A DNA stretch of 64,000 nucleotides. Origin: Chordicoccus furentiruminis. GTDB lineage: Bacteria; Bacillota; Clostridia; Lachnospirales; Lachnospiraceae. The position numbers and the translations under genes are program-made. Under the pieces are notes generated by a model. That model saw nothing but the letters and a program-made list of their open reading frames with translations. It did not search any database and was not told the DNA's origin. Below are positions 8,484 to 17,626 of this stretch, in pieces. How positions within the stretch are numbered: the first letter of the stretch is position 1; the number at the start of each line of letters is the position of its first letter. Location: the NCBI RefSeq assembly GCF_019355395.1, contig NZ_CP048829.1, positions 558,001-622,000 on the forward strand. The letters are read 5' to 3'.

Positions 8484-9404
8484 TTACAGTGCGCTCGGAT
8501 GCATATGCTCTTGATGTACAGAAACCAGGTATTCACACAGTACCATGGAAGAATTCATTATCAATCTTGCTTCTCTTTCCTTAATGGCTATCCGACCGCT
8601 TCCTGCACCATGAGCATCACTCTGTGTATTTCGGAGTTCAGCGATCGATTGTACAATTCTTTCAAGTCCATTAAGCAATGAGTTAATCCTTTGGTCGTAA
8701 TTCCCCTGCTGTCGCATACCGTATAAATCCTTCACAGCATTATAGTACTGAATTAAATCTCCGTTCTGATTAATGTTCTGCTGATTATCCTCAAGAATAT
8801 GTATCAGCAGTTCCTCAAGCATAGTTCTGGATTTTGTAACAACACTATCGTAATTACCTGATGCGTAGTTCTCCTCACATCTGTTTCTCAAGCTCTGAAC
8901 ATATTGAATTGAAAACTTGTCGATTTCAGGTGTGACAATTGTTGGTCTCTGTCCCGCATCAACTACATGCCACTTTCCTTCTGAGAGAAGAAGCTGTTTG
9001 CTGCCCAACCTTAACTCATGATTAATAGCATCAATGGCCGACTGACAAATCTCTTTGTAAACACGATCTATCTCATCGATATCATCAATTGAATTCAGCT
9101 GTGTGAATCTGCCTCTATCGAAGAAGAAATTTAACAGACCATTACATCTACCTTCATCAATAGCTTTCTCAAGCACGGCTTCAACATAACACCATCTACT
9201 ACCACCAGGTACTTCGACGTCAAAATCACCACATAGTTGAGCAAGGTTGTCAGCACTCATATACGGAAGGCCAAAACTGAACTCGTTATACACATTCTTC
9301 ACGAGGTCTCTGTGGTCACCGTCCAAGATTGCGTATATTTCTTTTCTCTTTAATACTTTAAACTCACTATCTGGCATATTATTATCCTCAATTATGGTTC
9401 TCAT
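8484..9404 (-). CDS. Abortive-infection family protein with Abi_C-like C terminus
   Basis: 306 residues. The C-terminal ~90 residues match the abortive-infection C-terminal family pattern: a helical stretch with QSIAELRNTQSDAHGAGSG and then REARLIMNSSMVLCEYLV. The RN..SDAHG core resembles HEPN-like ribonuclease motifs (R-x4-6-H); this is inference. The N-terminal ~200 residues are not recognised. The gene has GGAGGAGC upstream of its ATG. It sits between capE and the sugar-phosphate genes on the same strand, so it is probably co-transcribed with the glycan operon. Its role is likely phage defence rather than sugar metabolism. The target is unknown. Confidence 0.72.
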   Translation of the reverse strand: MRTIIEDNNMPDSEFKVLKRKEIYAILDGDHRDLVKNVYNEFSFGLPYMSADNLAQLCGDFDVEVPGGSRWCYVEAVLEKAIDEGRCNGLLNFFFDRGRFTQLNSIDDIDEIDRVYKEICQSAIDAINHELRLGSKQLLLSEGKWHVVDAGQRPTIVTPEIDKFSIQYVQSLRNRCEENYASGNYDSVVTKSRTMLEELLIHILEDNQQNINQNGDLIQYYNAVKDLYGMRQQGNYDQRINSLLNGLERIVQSIAELRNTQSDAHGAGSGRIAIKEREARLIMNSSMVLCEYLVSVHQEHMHPSAL

Positions 9405-9502
9405 TGTTGCTCCTCCATGTTGATAATTCTCTCATGGGGAGACTTGTTGTCAGCACTCCCGGAGTTGTGGGGATGTTGGAGGCCTCCTGTTATTTGCGGT
9501 AC

Positions 9503-9637
9503 CTATGTTTTAACAGTATTCACTTTAGCTGCTGAAAGCGGACAATCTTCCTCATCACAATCCTCGGTGCATTTTCCTTCTTCCCAGATCACCGTGCGCA
9601 TCAGAATTGGACAGATATGAACTTCTTTTTCGTTCAT
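9503..9637 (-). CDS. 44-residue Cys-rich protein coupled to the phosphohexomutase
   Basis: This short frame begins at the ATG inside the ATGA that also holds the stop of the phosphohexomutase gene, a typical coupled junction. The product starts MNEKEVHICPIL and is acidic. Cys9, Cys23, Cys27 and Cys32 are in KCTEDCDEEDC-like context with one Trp (18), which suggests a small metal- or disulfide-stabilised fold. There is no signal peptide. I do not recognise the family. The 98 bases between its stop and the Abi gene hold no convincing gene. Confidence 0.62.
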   Translation of the reverse strand: MNEKEVHICPILMRTVIWEEGKCTEDCDEEDCPLSAAKVNTVKT

Positions 9638-11301
9638 TTCAGCCTCTTCTCCAGCTCTGCTGTTATCTGCTCCTCCACAGCTTCTGCAGCGGTTCGGTCT
9701 GCCGCTGTTACGCTGATATACGCTTTCAGCTTCGGCTCTGTGCCAGACGGACGGATGACCACGGATCCCGTCACGCCATCTCCTTCATAAAAATACTTGA
9801 GGACGTCAGAGGCGGGGAGCCCGTTGAGACCTAAGCTGTAATCCTCAGTGCGAAGTACCTGTTCCTCTCCCAGGCTCTCCAGTCCTTCATGGAAAATCTT
9901 CATGATATGGCTCATCTTCTCCATGCCAGCAGAGCCAGGGAATTCGTAGCTGTGGAGTGTGTTTAGGCAGTAGCCGTACTGCCTATAAATCTCTTCCAAC
10001 TTCTCCAGAAGGCTCACGCCCTGCGTCTTATAGAAGGCAAACATCTCGCAGATCATGAAAGCGGCGTTTACGCCATCCTTGTCCCGGACGTAGGAGCCGG
10101 TCAGATAGCCATAGGATTCTTCAAAGCCGCAGATATAGTTCCTCTCATCCTCCATGCGGCCGATGACTTCCCCAATAAACTTGAAGCCGGTCAGGACGTT
10201 CACAATCTTGACACCATAACGCTCGGCGATCTTCTCCGCCAGATCCATCGTTACGATGGTCTTAACAAAGGTCGGATCTTCGGGCATCTGATTGTGGTTA
10301 ATACGCTGGCTGCAAATGAAGTCCAGGAGCAGCAGGCCGACTTCGTTGCCGCTCAGGAGCTTATACTCCGCCCCATCCCTCACTGCAATCCCACAGCGGT
10401 CACAGTCAGGATCGGTGGCAAGTAGCAGGTCGGCTCCGGTGCGCTCACAATACTCTAAGCCAAGCTCCATTGCCTCTCTGATCTCCGGATTCGGATACGG
10501 GCATGTTGGGAAATTGCCATCAGGGTTTCTCTGCTCTTCTACAACAGTGATGTTTGTGAAGCCAGTTTCCTGGAGAACTCTTGTGACAGGCACAAGGCCG
10601 GTTCCGTTGAGCGGTGAATATACTATCGCCACATCGCGGTTCACTTCATCCCCATATAGGACACTCTGGCTTTTCACAGCCTCGATAAAGCTGGTGAGGA
10701 CGCTGTCCTCAATATACTTCACCTTGCCCTCGGCAACTGCCTCATCAAAACCAACGGACTTCACATCGGCAAAGATGTCGAGAGCATTAATGCGGGAGAG
10801 AATGGAAGAAGCCGCCTCTGTGGTAATCTGGCAACCATCCGAGCCGTAAACTTTGTAGCCGTTGTACTTGCTCGGGTTATGGCTGGCCGTGATCATAACA
10901 CCGGCGGAGGCATGAAGATGGCGGGTAGCAAAAGAAACTGTCGGAACTGGCAGAAGCTGGGGCCAGAACCATACGTCAATCCCATTCGCAGCAAACACAC
11001 CAGCGGCGGTACGAGCGAAGACATCGCTCTTGATACGGCTGTCATAGCCAATAACAACCGAAGGTGCAGTAGTAGTGGAGAGCAGATAATTGGCCAGCCC
11101 CTGGCTCGCCTTGGCAACCACGTACACATTCATGCGGTTGGTTCCCGCACCGATTGTACCACGCAAACCGCCCGTGCCGAAAGCCAGATCCCGATAGAAG
11201 GCGTCCTCCACCTGATCTTCGCTCATGTCTTCCAGCTCGGCCTTTATATCAGCATCGGTGGCCTTTACCAGCCACCGCTCATACTCTGTTTTATAGTCCA
11301 T
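9634..11301 (-). CDS. Alpha-D-phosphohexomutase (phosphoglucomutase/phosphomannomutase)
   Basis: 555 residues, the length of PgcA-type enzymes. The phosphoserine loop TASHNPSKYNGYKVYG, the metal-binding loop DPDCDRCG, sugar-binding GFEESYGY and the C-terminal phosphate loop RPSGTEPK are all present. It interconverts hexose 6- and 1-phosphates. Between manA and the cysteine-rich gene, and in a cluster making GDP-mannose sugars, the Man-6-P to Man-1-P step is its likely job, with glucose 1-phosphate for UDP-glucose as a second use. The ATG at 11301 is preferred over an in-frame TTG at 11307 because GGGAG lies 7-8 nt upstream. Confidence 0.93.
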   Translation of the reverse strand: MDYKTEYERWLVKATDADIKAELEDMSEDQVEDAFYRDLAFGTGGLRGTIGAGTNRMNVYVVAKASQGLANYLLSTTTAPSVVIGYDSRIKSDVFARTAAGVFAANGIDVWFWPQLLPVPTVSFATRHLHASAGVMITASHNPSKYNGYKVYGSDGCQITTEAASSILSRINALDIFADVKSVGFDEAVAEGKVKYIEDSVLTSFIEAVKSQSVLYGDEVNRDVAIVYSPLNGTGLVPVTRVLQETGFTNITVVEEQRNPDGNFPTCPYPNPEIREAMELGLEYCERTGADLLLATDPDCDRCGIAVRDGAEYKLLSGNEVGLLLLDFICSQRINHNQMPEDPTFVKTIVTMDLAEKIAERYGVKIVNVLTGFKFIGEVIGRMEDERNYICGFEESYGYLTGSYVRDKDGVNAAFMICEMFAFYKTQGVSLLEKLEEIYRQYGYCLNTLHSYEFPGSAGMEKMSHIMKIFHEGLESLGEEQVLRTEDYSLGLNGLPASDVLKYFYEGDGVTGSVVIRPSGTEPKLKAYISVTAADRTAAEAVEEQITAELEKRLK

Positions 11302-11303
11302 AG

Positions 11304-11840
11304 TCAAACTCCCATTGTGCGTTCCACCTTCAGAATCAGGTGGGCTGTGCTGTTTGAATTGATTTCTCCATTCATAACCATTTCAACAGCAGCTTCCAAA
11401 TCCCATTTCATAACGTTTATATGCTCATTGGGATCGAGATGCTGTTTACCACTCCTCACCGCATTTCTCGCCAAGAACAGGTGCATTGTGTTGGTCAGCT
11501 TTGAGGTAGATTCAAGGGTAGGACCGAGATAAGTCCAGTCCTCGCTGGTATACCCCGTCTCTTCCAGTAGTTCACGCTTTGCGGCCGTCAGTGGCTCCTC
11601 GCCCTTCTCCATCATCCCGGCCGGACATTCAATGACATCTATCCCACAGGCATATCGAAATTCCGATTTCAAGATGATTTGCCTTTCCAGCGTAACTGCC
11701 GCCACCATTACTGAATCTGGTATAGTCACAGTATAGAAATCATTAATTACAGTGCCACCTGGTAGCTCCACCTTATTCTTTTTCACCGTGACGTGGTAGT
11801 CCTCTACCAGTATTTGGGTGGATATTGTTTTCCAGCTCAT
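11304..11840 (-). CDS. NUDIX hydrolase, ADP-ribose pyrophosphatase-like
   Basis: 178 residues with a complete Nudix box, G(x5)E(x7)RELLEETG, in the centre (GMMEKGEEPLTAAKRELLEE). The preceding beta-strands and the position of the box resemble ADP-sugar pyrophosphatases. It lies between manA and the phosphohexomutase, with only a 2-nt gap to the latter's ATG. It may clear nucleotide-sugar or ADP-ribose by-products. Its substrate cannot be read from sequence. Confidence 0.85.
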   Translation of the reverse strand: MSWKTISTQILVEDYHVTVKKNKVELPGGTVINDFYTVTIPDSVMVAAVTLERQIILKSEFRYACGIDVIECPAGMMEKGEEPLTAAKRELLEETGYTSEDWTYLGPTLESTSKLTNTMHLFLARNAVRSGKQHLDPNEHINVMKWDLEAAVEMVMNGEINSNSTAHLILKVERTMGV

Positions 11841-11880
11841 ATTCTCTTCTTGTTTTATCCCTTGTCGGATGAGATTTGCC

Positions 11881-12867
11881 TCAGCAACTTACATTAAGAA
11901 TCTGTGCGCGGCCATGCAGCTTAAGTGGGATACTTTCAGCCGGAACAAATACGCAATCTCCTTTGAAGAAGTTCAGATTAAAGTTTTCCCCATCAGTGCC
12001 GTCTCCAGAAATATTCCCGCAACCATCAGTACAAAGCAGAGCATGGAAACTATTCTTTCCAGTCTGGAACTCGGCCAGTTTACGCCCTTCTGTATTCAAC
12101 AGCAGTCTTTCCACCTGAAAATATTTGCAGCGGGTAAGCAACTCACTCGCACAGCCGTTTTTATACTTCAACACTCTCATCGGCTGGCGAGGAGCAGCAG
12201 ACGATTTGAGGTTAGCCACATCTAGCGCCTTTTCAAGATGCAGTTCTCGCGGTTTTCCATCTTTCCCGACCCTTCCATAATCATAGAGTCGGTATGTCAG
12301 GTTGGATGACTGCTGGATTTCCGCAATCAGGCATCCCGCTCCGATAGCGTGGACGGTTCCCGGTTCCACGAAGAACAAATCATCTTTGCGGACAGGGATG
12401 TGGTTGAGAAGGGAACCGATTGTACCGTTTTCCACGGCTTCCTTGATCTGCTTCGCATCCACATCCCGGTTAAACCCATACACTAATTCAGCTCCTGGTT
12501 TTGCAGCCAAGACATACCACATCTCGGTCTTGCCCCACTGGCCCTCCTTTTTCGCGTATTCATCATCGGGGTGGACTTGAACAGACAGATCCCTCTTCGC
12601 ATCGATCAATTTTATCAAGATCGGAAGTTCCGGCTTTCCACACGTCAGTTGAAGAGCGTGAGTTCCAAGATACTCGGGATATGCCTTCAGCGCTTCACTC
12701 AATTTTTCGCTATCGGCGTAACTCTCCCCGTCCGGATGTGTTGAACACACCCAAGCCTCCGCGAGGGGGTATACCGGAAGGCCAAAATTAAAATCATCAT
12801 TTAGACGACTTCCGCCCCAAAGGTAGTTTTTTGAGGCGGGAGACAGCATAAAGGGAATTCTATTCAT
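11881..12867 (-). CDS. manA: Mannose-6-phosphate isomerase, class I
   Basis: 328 residues of the short firmicute class I type. Zinc-site motifs are seen (LSVQVHPDDEYAKKEGQWGKTE, here given in part as QVHPDDEYA and GKTEMWYV), as is the GTVHAIGAGC segment. It converts fructose 6-phosphate to mannose 6-phosphate, the entry step of GDP-mannose synthesis. The start overlaps the stop of manC in ATGA, so the two are translationally coupled. Confidence 0.92.
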   Translation of the reverse strand: MNRIPFMLSPASKNYLWGGSRLNDDFNFGLPVYPLAEAWVCSTHPDGESYADSEKLSEALKAYPEYLGTHALQLTCGKPELPILIKLIDAKRDLSVQVHPDDEYAKKEGQWGKTEMWYVLAAKPGAELVYGFNRDVDAKQIKEAVENGTIGSLLNHIPVRKDDLFFVEPGTVHAIGAGCLIAEIQQSSNLTYRLYDYGRVGKDGKPRELHLEKALDVANLKSSAAPRQPMRVLKYKNGCASELLTRCKYFQVERLLLNTEGRKLAEFQTGKNSFHALLCTDGCGNISGDGTDGENFNLNFFKGDCVFVPAESIPLKLHGRAQILNVSC

Positions 12868-14177
12868 GGCATCTCATACTTGTGTTTGTCGCTAGCGCTT
12901 ATGTTTTCTCCCAACTGGACTTCAATAAGGACTAAATCTGTAATAGAAAAAACCGTATGTTTGCAGCCAGCTTGAATTGTAATAACATCTCCTGGTCCAA
13001 TTGGTTGCTCCATACCATCTACAATAGTTTTCCCTTGTCCTGAGACAACCGTCCAAACTTCATCACGATGATCATGCGAATGGTAGTTCATATGATCATT
13101 CGCCTTCATAGTTACTTTAATTGTTAAGCTATCAGTTCCAACATCTAAGACGTGAAATACACCCCATGACTTTTCAGCATACATTACACCTTGGTCGATT
13201 TTCTCAACATAACTTTTTATCTGGTCAGCACCTTGATTATCTGCAATAAGAATCCCATCTGGGCTTGCAGCTACAGTTATGTCTTTTAATCCCATACAAA
13301 GAATTGGAATGTCCAAGTCATTAATCACATGAGAGTTCTCACAATTCTCATCAGTTATAACTTTTCCGACCGTCTCGTCTGTCATCGTCTGTGATAACAT
13401 TGACCATGAACCAATATCGCGCCATTCCCCTGAATATCTGATCACCTGAATTTTTTCTGTTTTCTCTACAACAGCATAGTCGAAACTAATCTTTGTCAGC
13501 TCATTATACCTTTTGAGTAGTTCAGAGTATCCACTTGTCCCAAACAACCTTTCAGCAGTATTGAGGACATATTTTAACTTAAATGCAAAAACACCAGCAT
13601 TCCAAAGAGCGCCTCTCGCTATATAGCCTTTAGCTGTCTCTTCGTCAGGTTTCTCCTTAAACTGCTCAACCCAATCCACTTCTTCGGTTCCACAGGGGAT
13701 AATATACCCATATTTGTCACTAGGATAGGTCGGTTGGATACCCATAAGAACGAGATCTGCTTCCCCCTTTAGTGCTTGTTGACCTAATCTTTCAGCAACT
13801 CTATAGTACTCAGGTTCAACATAGTGATCCGCTGGACATACAGAGACCGAATCCTCAGAGTCTACTCCCAGCACATCATGCATATATGCGACAGCTAATG
13901 CAATTGCAGGAAAGGTATCCCGCCTACTAGGTTCTACTGAAAGACCAACCTGACCCCCAAGCTGATTAAGAATTGATGATACCTGAGATTTTGAAGTTGC
14001 GATGGTAATCTTTGCATCAGAATCAACTGATTTGATTTGGCGATACACTCTTTGAACCATGGATTCGTAAGAGCCATCTTCAAGTTTATAGATTTTCAAA
14101 AATTGTTTCGACCTCACTTCGTTTGATAGAGGCCAAAGACGTTTTCCTGAACCTCCCGATAACAGAATGATATTCAT
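12864..14177 (-). CDS. manC: Mannose-1-phosphate guanylyltransferase with C-terminal cupin
   Basis: 437 residues. The N terminus carries the nucleotidyltransferase signature GGSGKRLWPLS, with KQFLKI a few residues on. The last ~110 residues form a type II phosphomannose isomerase-like cupin (NYHSHDHRDEVWTVVSGQGK). The main role is GDP-mannose from GTP and mannose 1-phosphate. The cupin may give some isomerase activity, redundant with the separate manA. It is coupled to manA and lies downstream of rmd and gmd in the operon. Confidence 0.92.
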   Translation of the reverse strand: MNIILLSGGSGKRLWPLSNEVRSKQFLKIYKLEDGSYESMVQRVYRQIKSVDSDAKITIATSKSQVSSILNQLGGQVGLSVEPSRRDTFPAIALAVAYMHDVLGVDSEDSVSVCPADHYVEPEYYRVAERLGQQALKGEADLVLMGIQPTYPSDKYGYIIPCGTEEVDWVEQFKEKPDEETAKGYIARGALWNAGVFAFKLKYVLNTAERLFGTSGYSELLKRYNELTKISFDYAVVEKTEKIQVIRYSGEWRDIGSWSMLSQTMTDETVGKVITDENCENSHVINDLDIPILCMGLKDITVAASPDGILIADNQGADQIKSYVEKIDQGVMYAEKSWGVFHVLDVGTDSLTIKVTMKANDHMNYHSHDHRDEVWTVVSGQGKTIVDGMEQPIGPGDVITIQAGCKHTVFSITDLVLIEVQLGENISASDKHKYEMP

Positions 14178-14193
14178 GATAGCTCCCTTCGGC

Positions 14194-15105
14194 TTATATA
14201 TTTCTCCAATAGTTCAATGCATCTTGTAGTATTTTATCTAAGCCCATTTCAGGCTTCCAACCTGTATGTTCTGTCAGCTTATCGTGATTTCCACAAACAA
14301 CAGGTGTGTCACTTGGCCGCATTCTTGCCGGATCCTGCACAACCTTCACGTCAACCTTTGCCATCCCTATCAGCTTATCTAAAACTTCCTGGGCTGTATG
14401 AGTGACACCAGAGCAGATGTTATAAACTTCTCCTTTATGTCCCTTTTCAGCTATCAGTCTCACCGCTCTACAGGCATCCTTGACATGAGTAAAATCTCGA
14501 GCACTAGTGAGATTTCCTACTGACATCTGTGTACTCTTCCCTGCTTCTACATCAGCAACGCCAGAAGCAAAATCAGCAATCATATAGCCCTTCATCTGAC
14601 CTGCACCGCCAAGATTGAACAACCGGACCATGCAGATATCCATACCATATGAATTTACATAGAGTTGTGCGAAGAGTTCTTGTGCCTGCTTTGAAATGGC
14701 ATAAGGAGTGATTGGTTTCACAGGGATGTCCTCTGTTACATTGGCGCCAATCTCTCTTAAGTTTCCGTATTCATCAGAGCTTCCTACTGCAATCACGCGC
14801 ATTTTAGGATCCACTGTTCTTGCAGATTCCAGGATATTGATCAGGCCTATTGTGTTAAGTTCAACAGTAAACTGTGGTTTAATCCAGGACAAACCGACAT
14901 TAGCCTGTCCCGCCATATTAATCAGCACATCCGGTTGGTACTTCTCCAGAACACGTTGAACCATAGCCTGATCCATAATGTTCATGGCAACGATACCGTC
15001 GCCTTCGGCAATGTCACACTTAATTAATTCGTATCCATTTGCTTCAAGCTCGGCGCTGAGATGAGAGCCTATAAAGCCCTTGCTTCCAGTAATTAAGGCT
15101 TTCAT
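14194..15105 (-). CDS. rmd: GDP-6-deoxy-4-keto-D-mannose reductase
   Basis: 303-residue extended SDR protein. TGSKGFIGSHL is the NAD(P)-binding start, SSDEYG is followed by YAISK (Tyr-Lys pair), and the C-terminal half has the GDP-mannose reductase look. With Gmd immediately upstream it should give GDP-D-rhamnose. A GDP-L-fucose synthase would carry different motifs and an epimerase function, so GDP-D-rhamnose is preferred by inference. It is separated from gmd by no gap. Confidence 0.88.
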   Translation of the reverse strand: MKALITGSKGFIGSHLSAELEANGYELIKCDIAEGDGIVAMNIMDQAMVQRVLEKYQPDVLINMAGQANVGLSWIKPQFTVELNTIGLINILESARTVDPKMRVIAVGSSDEYGNLREIGANVTEDIPVKPITPYAISKQAQELFAQLYVNSYGMDICMVRLFNLGGAGQMKGYMIADFASGVADVEAGKSTQMSVGNLTSARDFTHVKDACRAVRLIAEKGHKGEVYNICSGVTHTAQEVLDKLIGMAKVDVKVVQDPARMRPSDTPVVCGNHDKLTEHTGWKPEMGLDKILQDALNYWRNI

Positions 15106-16137
15106 TCACATACCTGCTTCTTTCTTAGCCAGCTGAAGATCATGCTCAGCCATAATTCTACACAGTTCTTCATAACTTGTCTTCTGGGGATTCCAACCCA
15201 GCTTTGTTCTCGCTTTGGTAGGATCCCCCCAAAGGTTTACAACGTCAGTAGGACGATACCACTTCGGATTGACGCAAACCACCATCTTCCCGGTTTTCTT
15301 GTCATATCCCTTCTCATCCATGCCTTCACCCTTCCACTCAAGCTCAATGCCATCATTGGCAAATGCAAGTGTTGTGAACTCACGAACAGTATGCTGTACG
15401 CCTGTAGCGATTACACAATCATCCGGCTCATCCTGCTGAAGAATCAGCCACATACATTCAACATAGTCCTTGGCATAACCCCAATCCCGGAGAGAATCAA
15501 GATTTCCAAGTTCTAAATGGTCCTGCAGGCCACAAGCAATACGTCCCGCAGCAAGCGTAATCTTCCTCGTTACGAAATTATCTCCACGCCGTTCAGATTC
15601 ATGGTTGAAGAGGATTCCATTACATGCGAACATGCCATAAGCTTCACGATATTCCTTGATCATCCAGTATCCATATTGCTTTGCAATAGCATAGGGGGAA
15701 TAAGGGTGAAAAGGAGTATTCTCGTTCTGAGGCACTTCCTCTACCTTGCCATACAGTTCACTTGTACTTGCCTGGTATATCCGACATGTCTTATCCAAGC
15801 CAGCAGTATGTACAGCCTCAAGAATACGAAGGACGCCAAGTGCATCAACATCTCCGGTGTACTCCGCCGCATCGAAGCTCACCTGTACATGGCTCTGCGC
15901 CGCAAGATTATATATCTCGTCCGGCTGAACCTTCAGCACAATGCGCATGATGCTGGAGGAATCAGAGAGGTCGCCCTCGTGAATGATCAGTTTGTCTAGG
16001 ATATGATCAATACGAGCCGTCGTTGATACAGACGCTCTACGCACGATTCCGTGTACTTCATAGCCTTTGTCCAGCAGTAGTTCTGCAAGATAGGATCCAT
16101 CCTGTCCGGTAATCCCAGTTATCAATGCTCTTTTCAT
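15106..16137 (-). CDS. gmd: GDP-mannose 4,6-dehydratase
   Basis: 343 residues from the ATG at 16137, which has TAGGAGAG 6 nt upstream. A longer frame to 16221 would overlap wzx and lacks a ribosome site. The protein shows [16 protein letters not shown], the STSELYGKV segment and [10 protein letters not shown] (catalytic Tyr and Lys), plus the Gmd-specific FNHESERRG loop. It makes GDP-4-keto-6-deoxy-D-mannose for Rmd. Confidence 0.95.
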   Translation of the reverse strand: MKRALITGITGQDGSYLAELLLDKGYEVHGIVRRASVSTTARIDHILDKLIIHEGDLSDSSSIMRIVLKVQPDEIYNLAAQSHVQVSFDAAEYTGDVDALGVLRILEAVHTAGLDKTCRIYQASTSELYGKVEEVPQNENTPFHPYSPYAIAKQYGYWMIKEYREAYGMFACNGILFNHESERRGDNFVTRKITLAAGRIACGLQDHLELGNLDSLRDWGYAKDYVECMWLILQQDEPDDCVIATGVQHTVREFTTLAFANDGIELEWKGEGMDEKGYDKKTGKMVVCVNPKWYRPTDVVNLWGDPTKARTKLGWNPQKTSYEELCRIMAEHDLQLAKKEAGM

Positions 16138-16171
16138 GATTACTCTCCTATTCATATGTAGTACTTGCTTT

Positions 16172-17626
16172 CTACCTTTTGACCTTGCCAATAAAGGTAT
16201 TAACAAAGCCCATTGCAACACTATCTTTATTAAAGATAAGAAGTCCTAAATATATGCATACTCCAACTATAACGATTAAAACTGAAGCAACGACAGTGGC
16301 AGGCATAAAATGCGAGATTGTCAATGTAACACCCAACATCACGAGAGAATAGACAAAGTACGGTAAAGCTGGTTTAAATATCTCTTTAATCGTGAATAAT
16401 CGTTCTTTTGATATAACATAATACATTTGAATTGATGTTATAATCGTTTCTGCTATCACAGAAGAAATTGCAGCACCTATCGCATAATATTTTTGTATCA
16501 TAAAATAGTTCATCAAAAAATTAATAATTGCTCCCGACACAACAGACAGCGTAAATATATTCTGTTTTTTTACCGGAACAAGGTATTGAACTGCCAATAC
16601 ATTACTAAGGCCAACAGCAATGAACAACAAAGAAAAAATCCTTAATAGGGGCGCAACCCCCTCATATCCTTCCCCATAAAACCAAGGAACAAAACTCTTA
16701 GATATAGCAATTACACCGGCAGTCATTGGAAGGACAATCAACCACATTACACGGATGCTAGTTTTTAGCTGATTTTTAATTTCAACATCTTGCCGTTCAG
16801 ACTTTAAGGTGGCGATTTTGGGTGCAACGACTGCGCCATAAGCTGTGTAGACAGTTAGACCCATTCTCACGATTTTCTCTGCTTGTTCATAAAGACCATT
16901 TTGTGTGCTTGTTTCAGTCATAAAGCCTATCATCGACTTATCCAGAACTGTGTATATTTGCGTAGCAACAGTTGGGATAAATAAAAGGAACGATGGCCAT
17001 ATATTTGAAACTATCCCTTTGATTGATATCCTGCACTTCTCCAAGTACTTTGGAAGATACAACCACAGACTGGCATTAGCTATCACTTGTATTAATGCAT
17101 AACCAATAGCATATAGTGTTAAGTCTTCCGGTTTCTTTATAAAAACAAACGTAAAAAGGACAAATATAAGCTTGATAGTTATGCTCCGGAGAGCGGTTTT
17201 CTTAAACTCCTGCAGCCCTTGAAAAAGCCATGTAATGTCAAACATTACACAAACAATGTTGACGCTTTGTGCCAGGATCAATGAGTTTGTTCCAGTCCTT
17301 TGAAATACCGCAAGATATATCCCAATAGAGAACACGGACAGTGCTATTCTAAATACAATGACTTCCCAAAAGATTTGACTGACTCTATATGAATTGTTTC
17401 TTTGTGAAGCAATTTCCCTTTGAGCAAACGTCGTAGTTCCTAAAGTTGCAAGAAGAACGAAATATGTGACGTTGGAATAAGTGAAGCTGTATGTTCCAAC
17501 GCCATCTACGCCCAATACCCTTGAAATATACGGTGTTGTTATAAGGGGCGCAAGAATCGTGATCAAATTGCTGAGCAGATTGTATATAAAGTTTGTTTTG
17601 ACTGATGCGGGGCGTCTCTCGCTCAT
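16172..17626 (-). CDS. Wzx-type oligosaccharide flippase
   Basis: 484 residues with about 12-14 hydrophobic segments spread along the chain, in the MOP/polysaccharide transporter family. The family-typical start ([20 protein letters not shown], then [13 protein letters not shown]) is present. It should move the undecaprenol-linked repeat unit across the membrane. The start lies in ATGA overlap with the upstream glycosyltransferase. Codons are visibly AT-rich, as in the neighbouring wzy and transferase genes. Confidence 0.92.
   Translation of the reverse strand: MSERRPASVKTNFIYNLLSNLITILAPLITTPYISRVLGVDGVGTYSFTYSNVTYFVLLATLGTTTFAQREIASQRNNSYRVSQIFWEVIVFRIALSVFSIGIYLAVFQRTGTNSLILAQSVNIVCVMFDITWLFQGLQEFKKTALRSITIKLIFVLFTFVFIKKPEDLTLYAIGYALIQVIANASLWLYLPKYLEKCRISIKGIVSNIWPSFLLFIPTVATQIYTVLDKSMIGFMTETSTQNGLYEQAEKIVRMGLTVYTAYGAVVAPKIATLKSERQDVEIKNQLKTSIRVMWLIVLPMTAGVIAISKSFVPWFYGEGYEGVAPLLRIFSLLFIAVGLSNVLAVQYLVPVKKQNIFTLSVVSGAIINFLMNYFMIQKYYAIGAAISSVIAETIITSIQMYYVISKERLFTIKEIFKPALPYFVYSLVMLGVTLTISHFMPATVVASVLIVIVGVCIYLGLLIFNKDSVAMGFVNTFIGKVKR

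Noticed and set aside
9405-9502. Further small gene between the Cys-rich protein and the Abi gene
   Set aside because: An AGGAGG is present near 9485, but no frame of useful length starts at a proper distance from it.
12864-14177. manC as the sole isomerase plus guanylyltransferase
   Set aside because: The cupin is present, but a separate class I manA is coupled to it, so the bifunctional role is not assumed.
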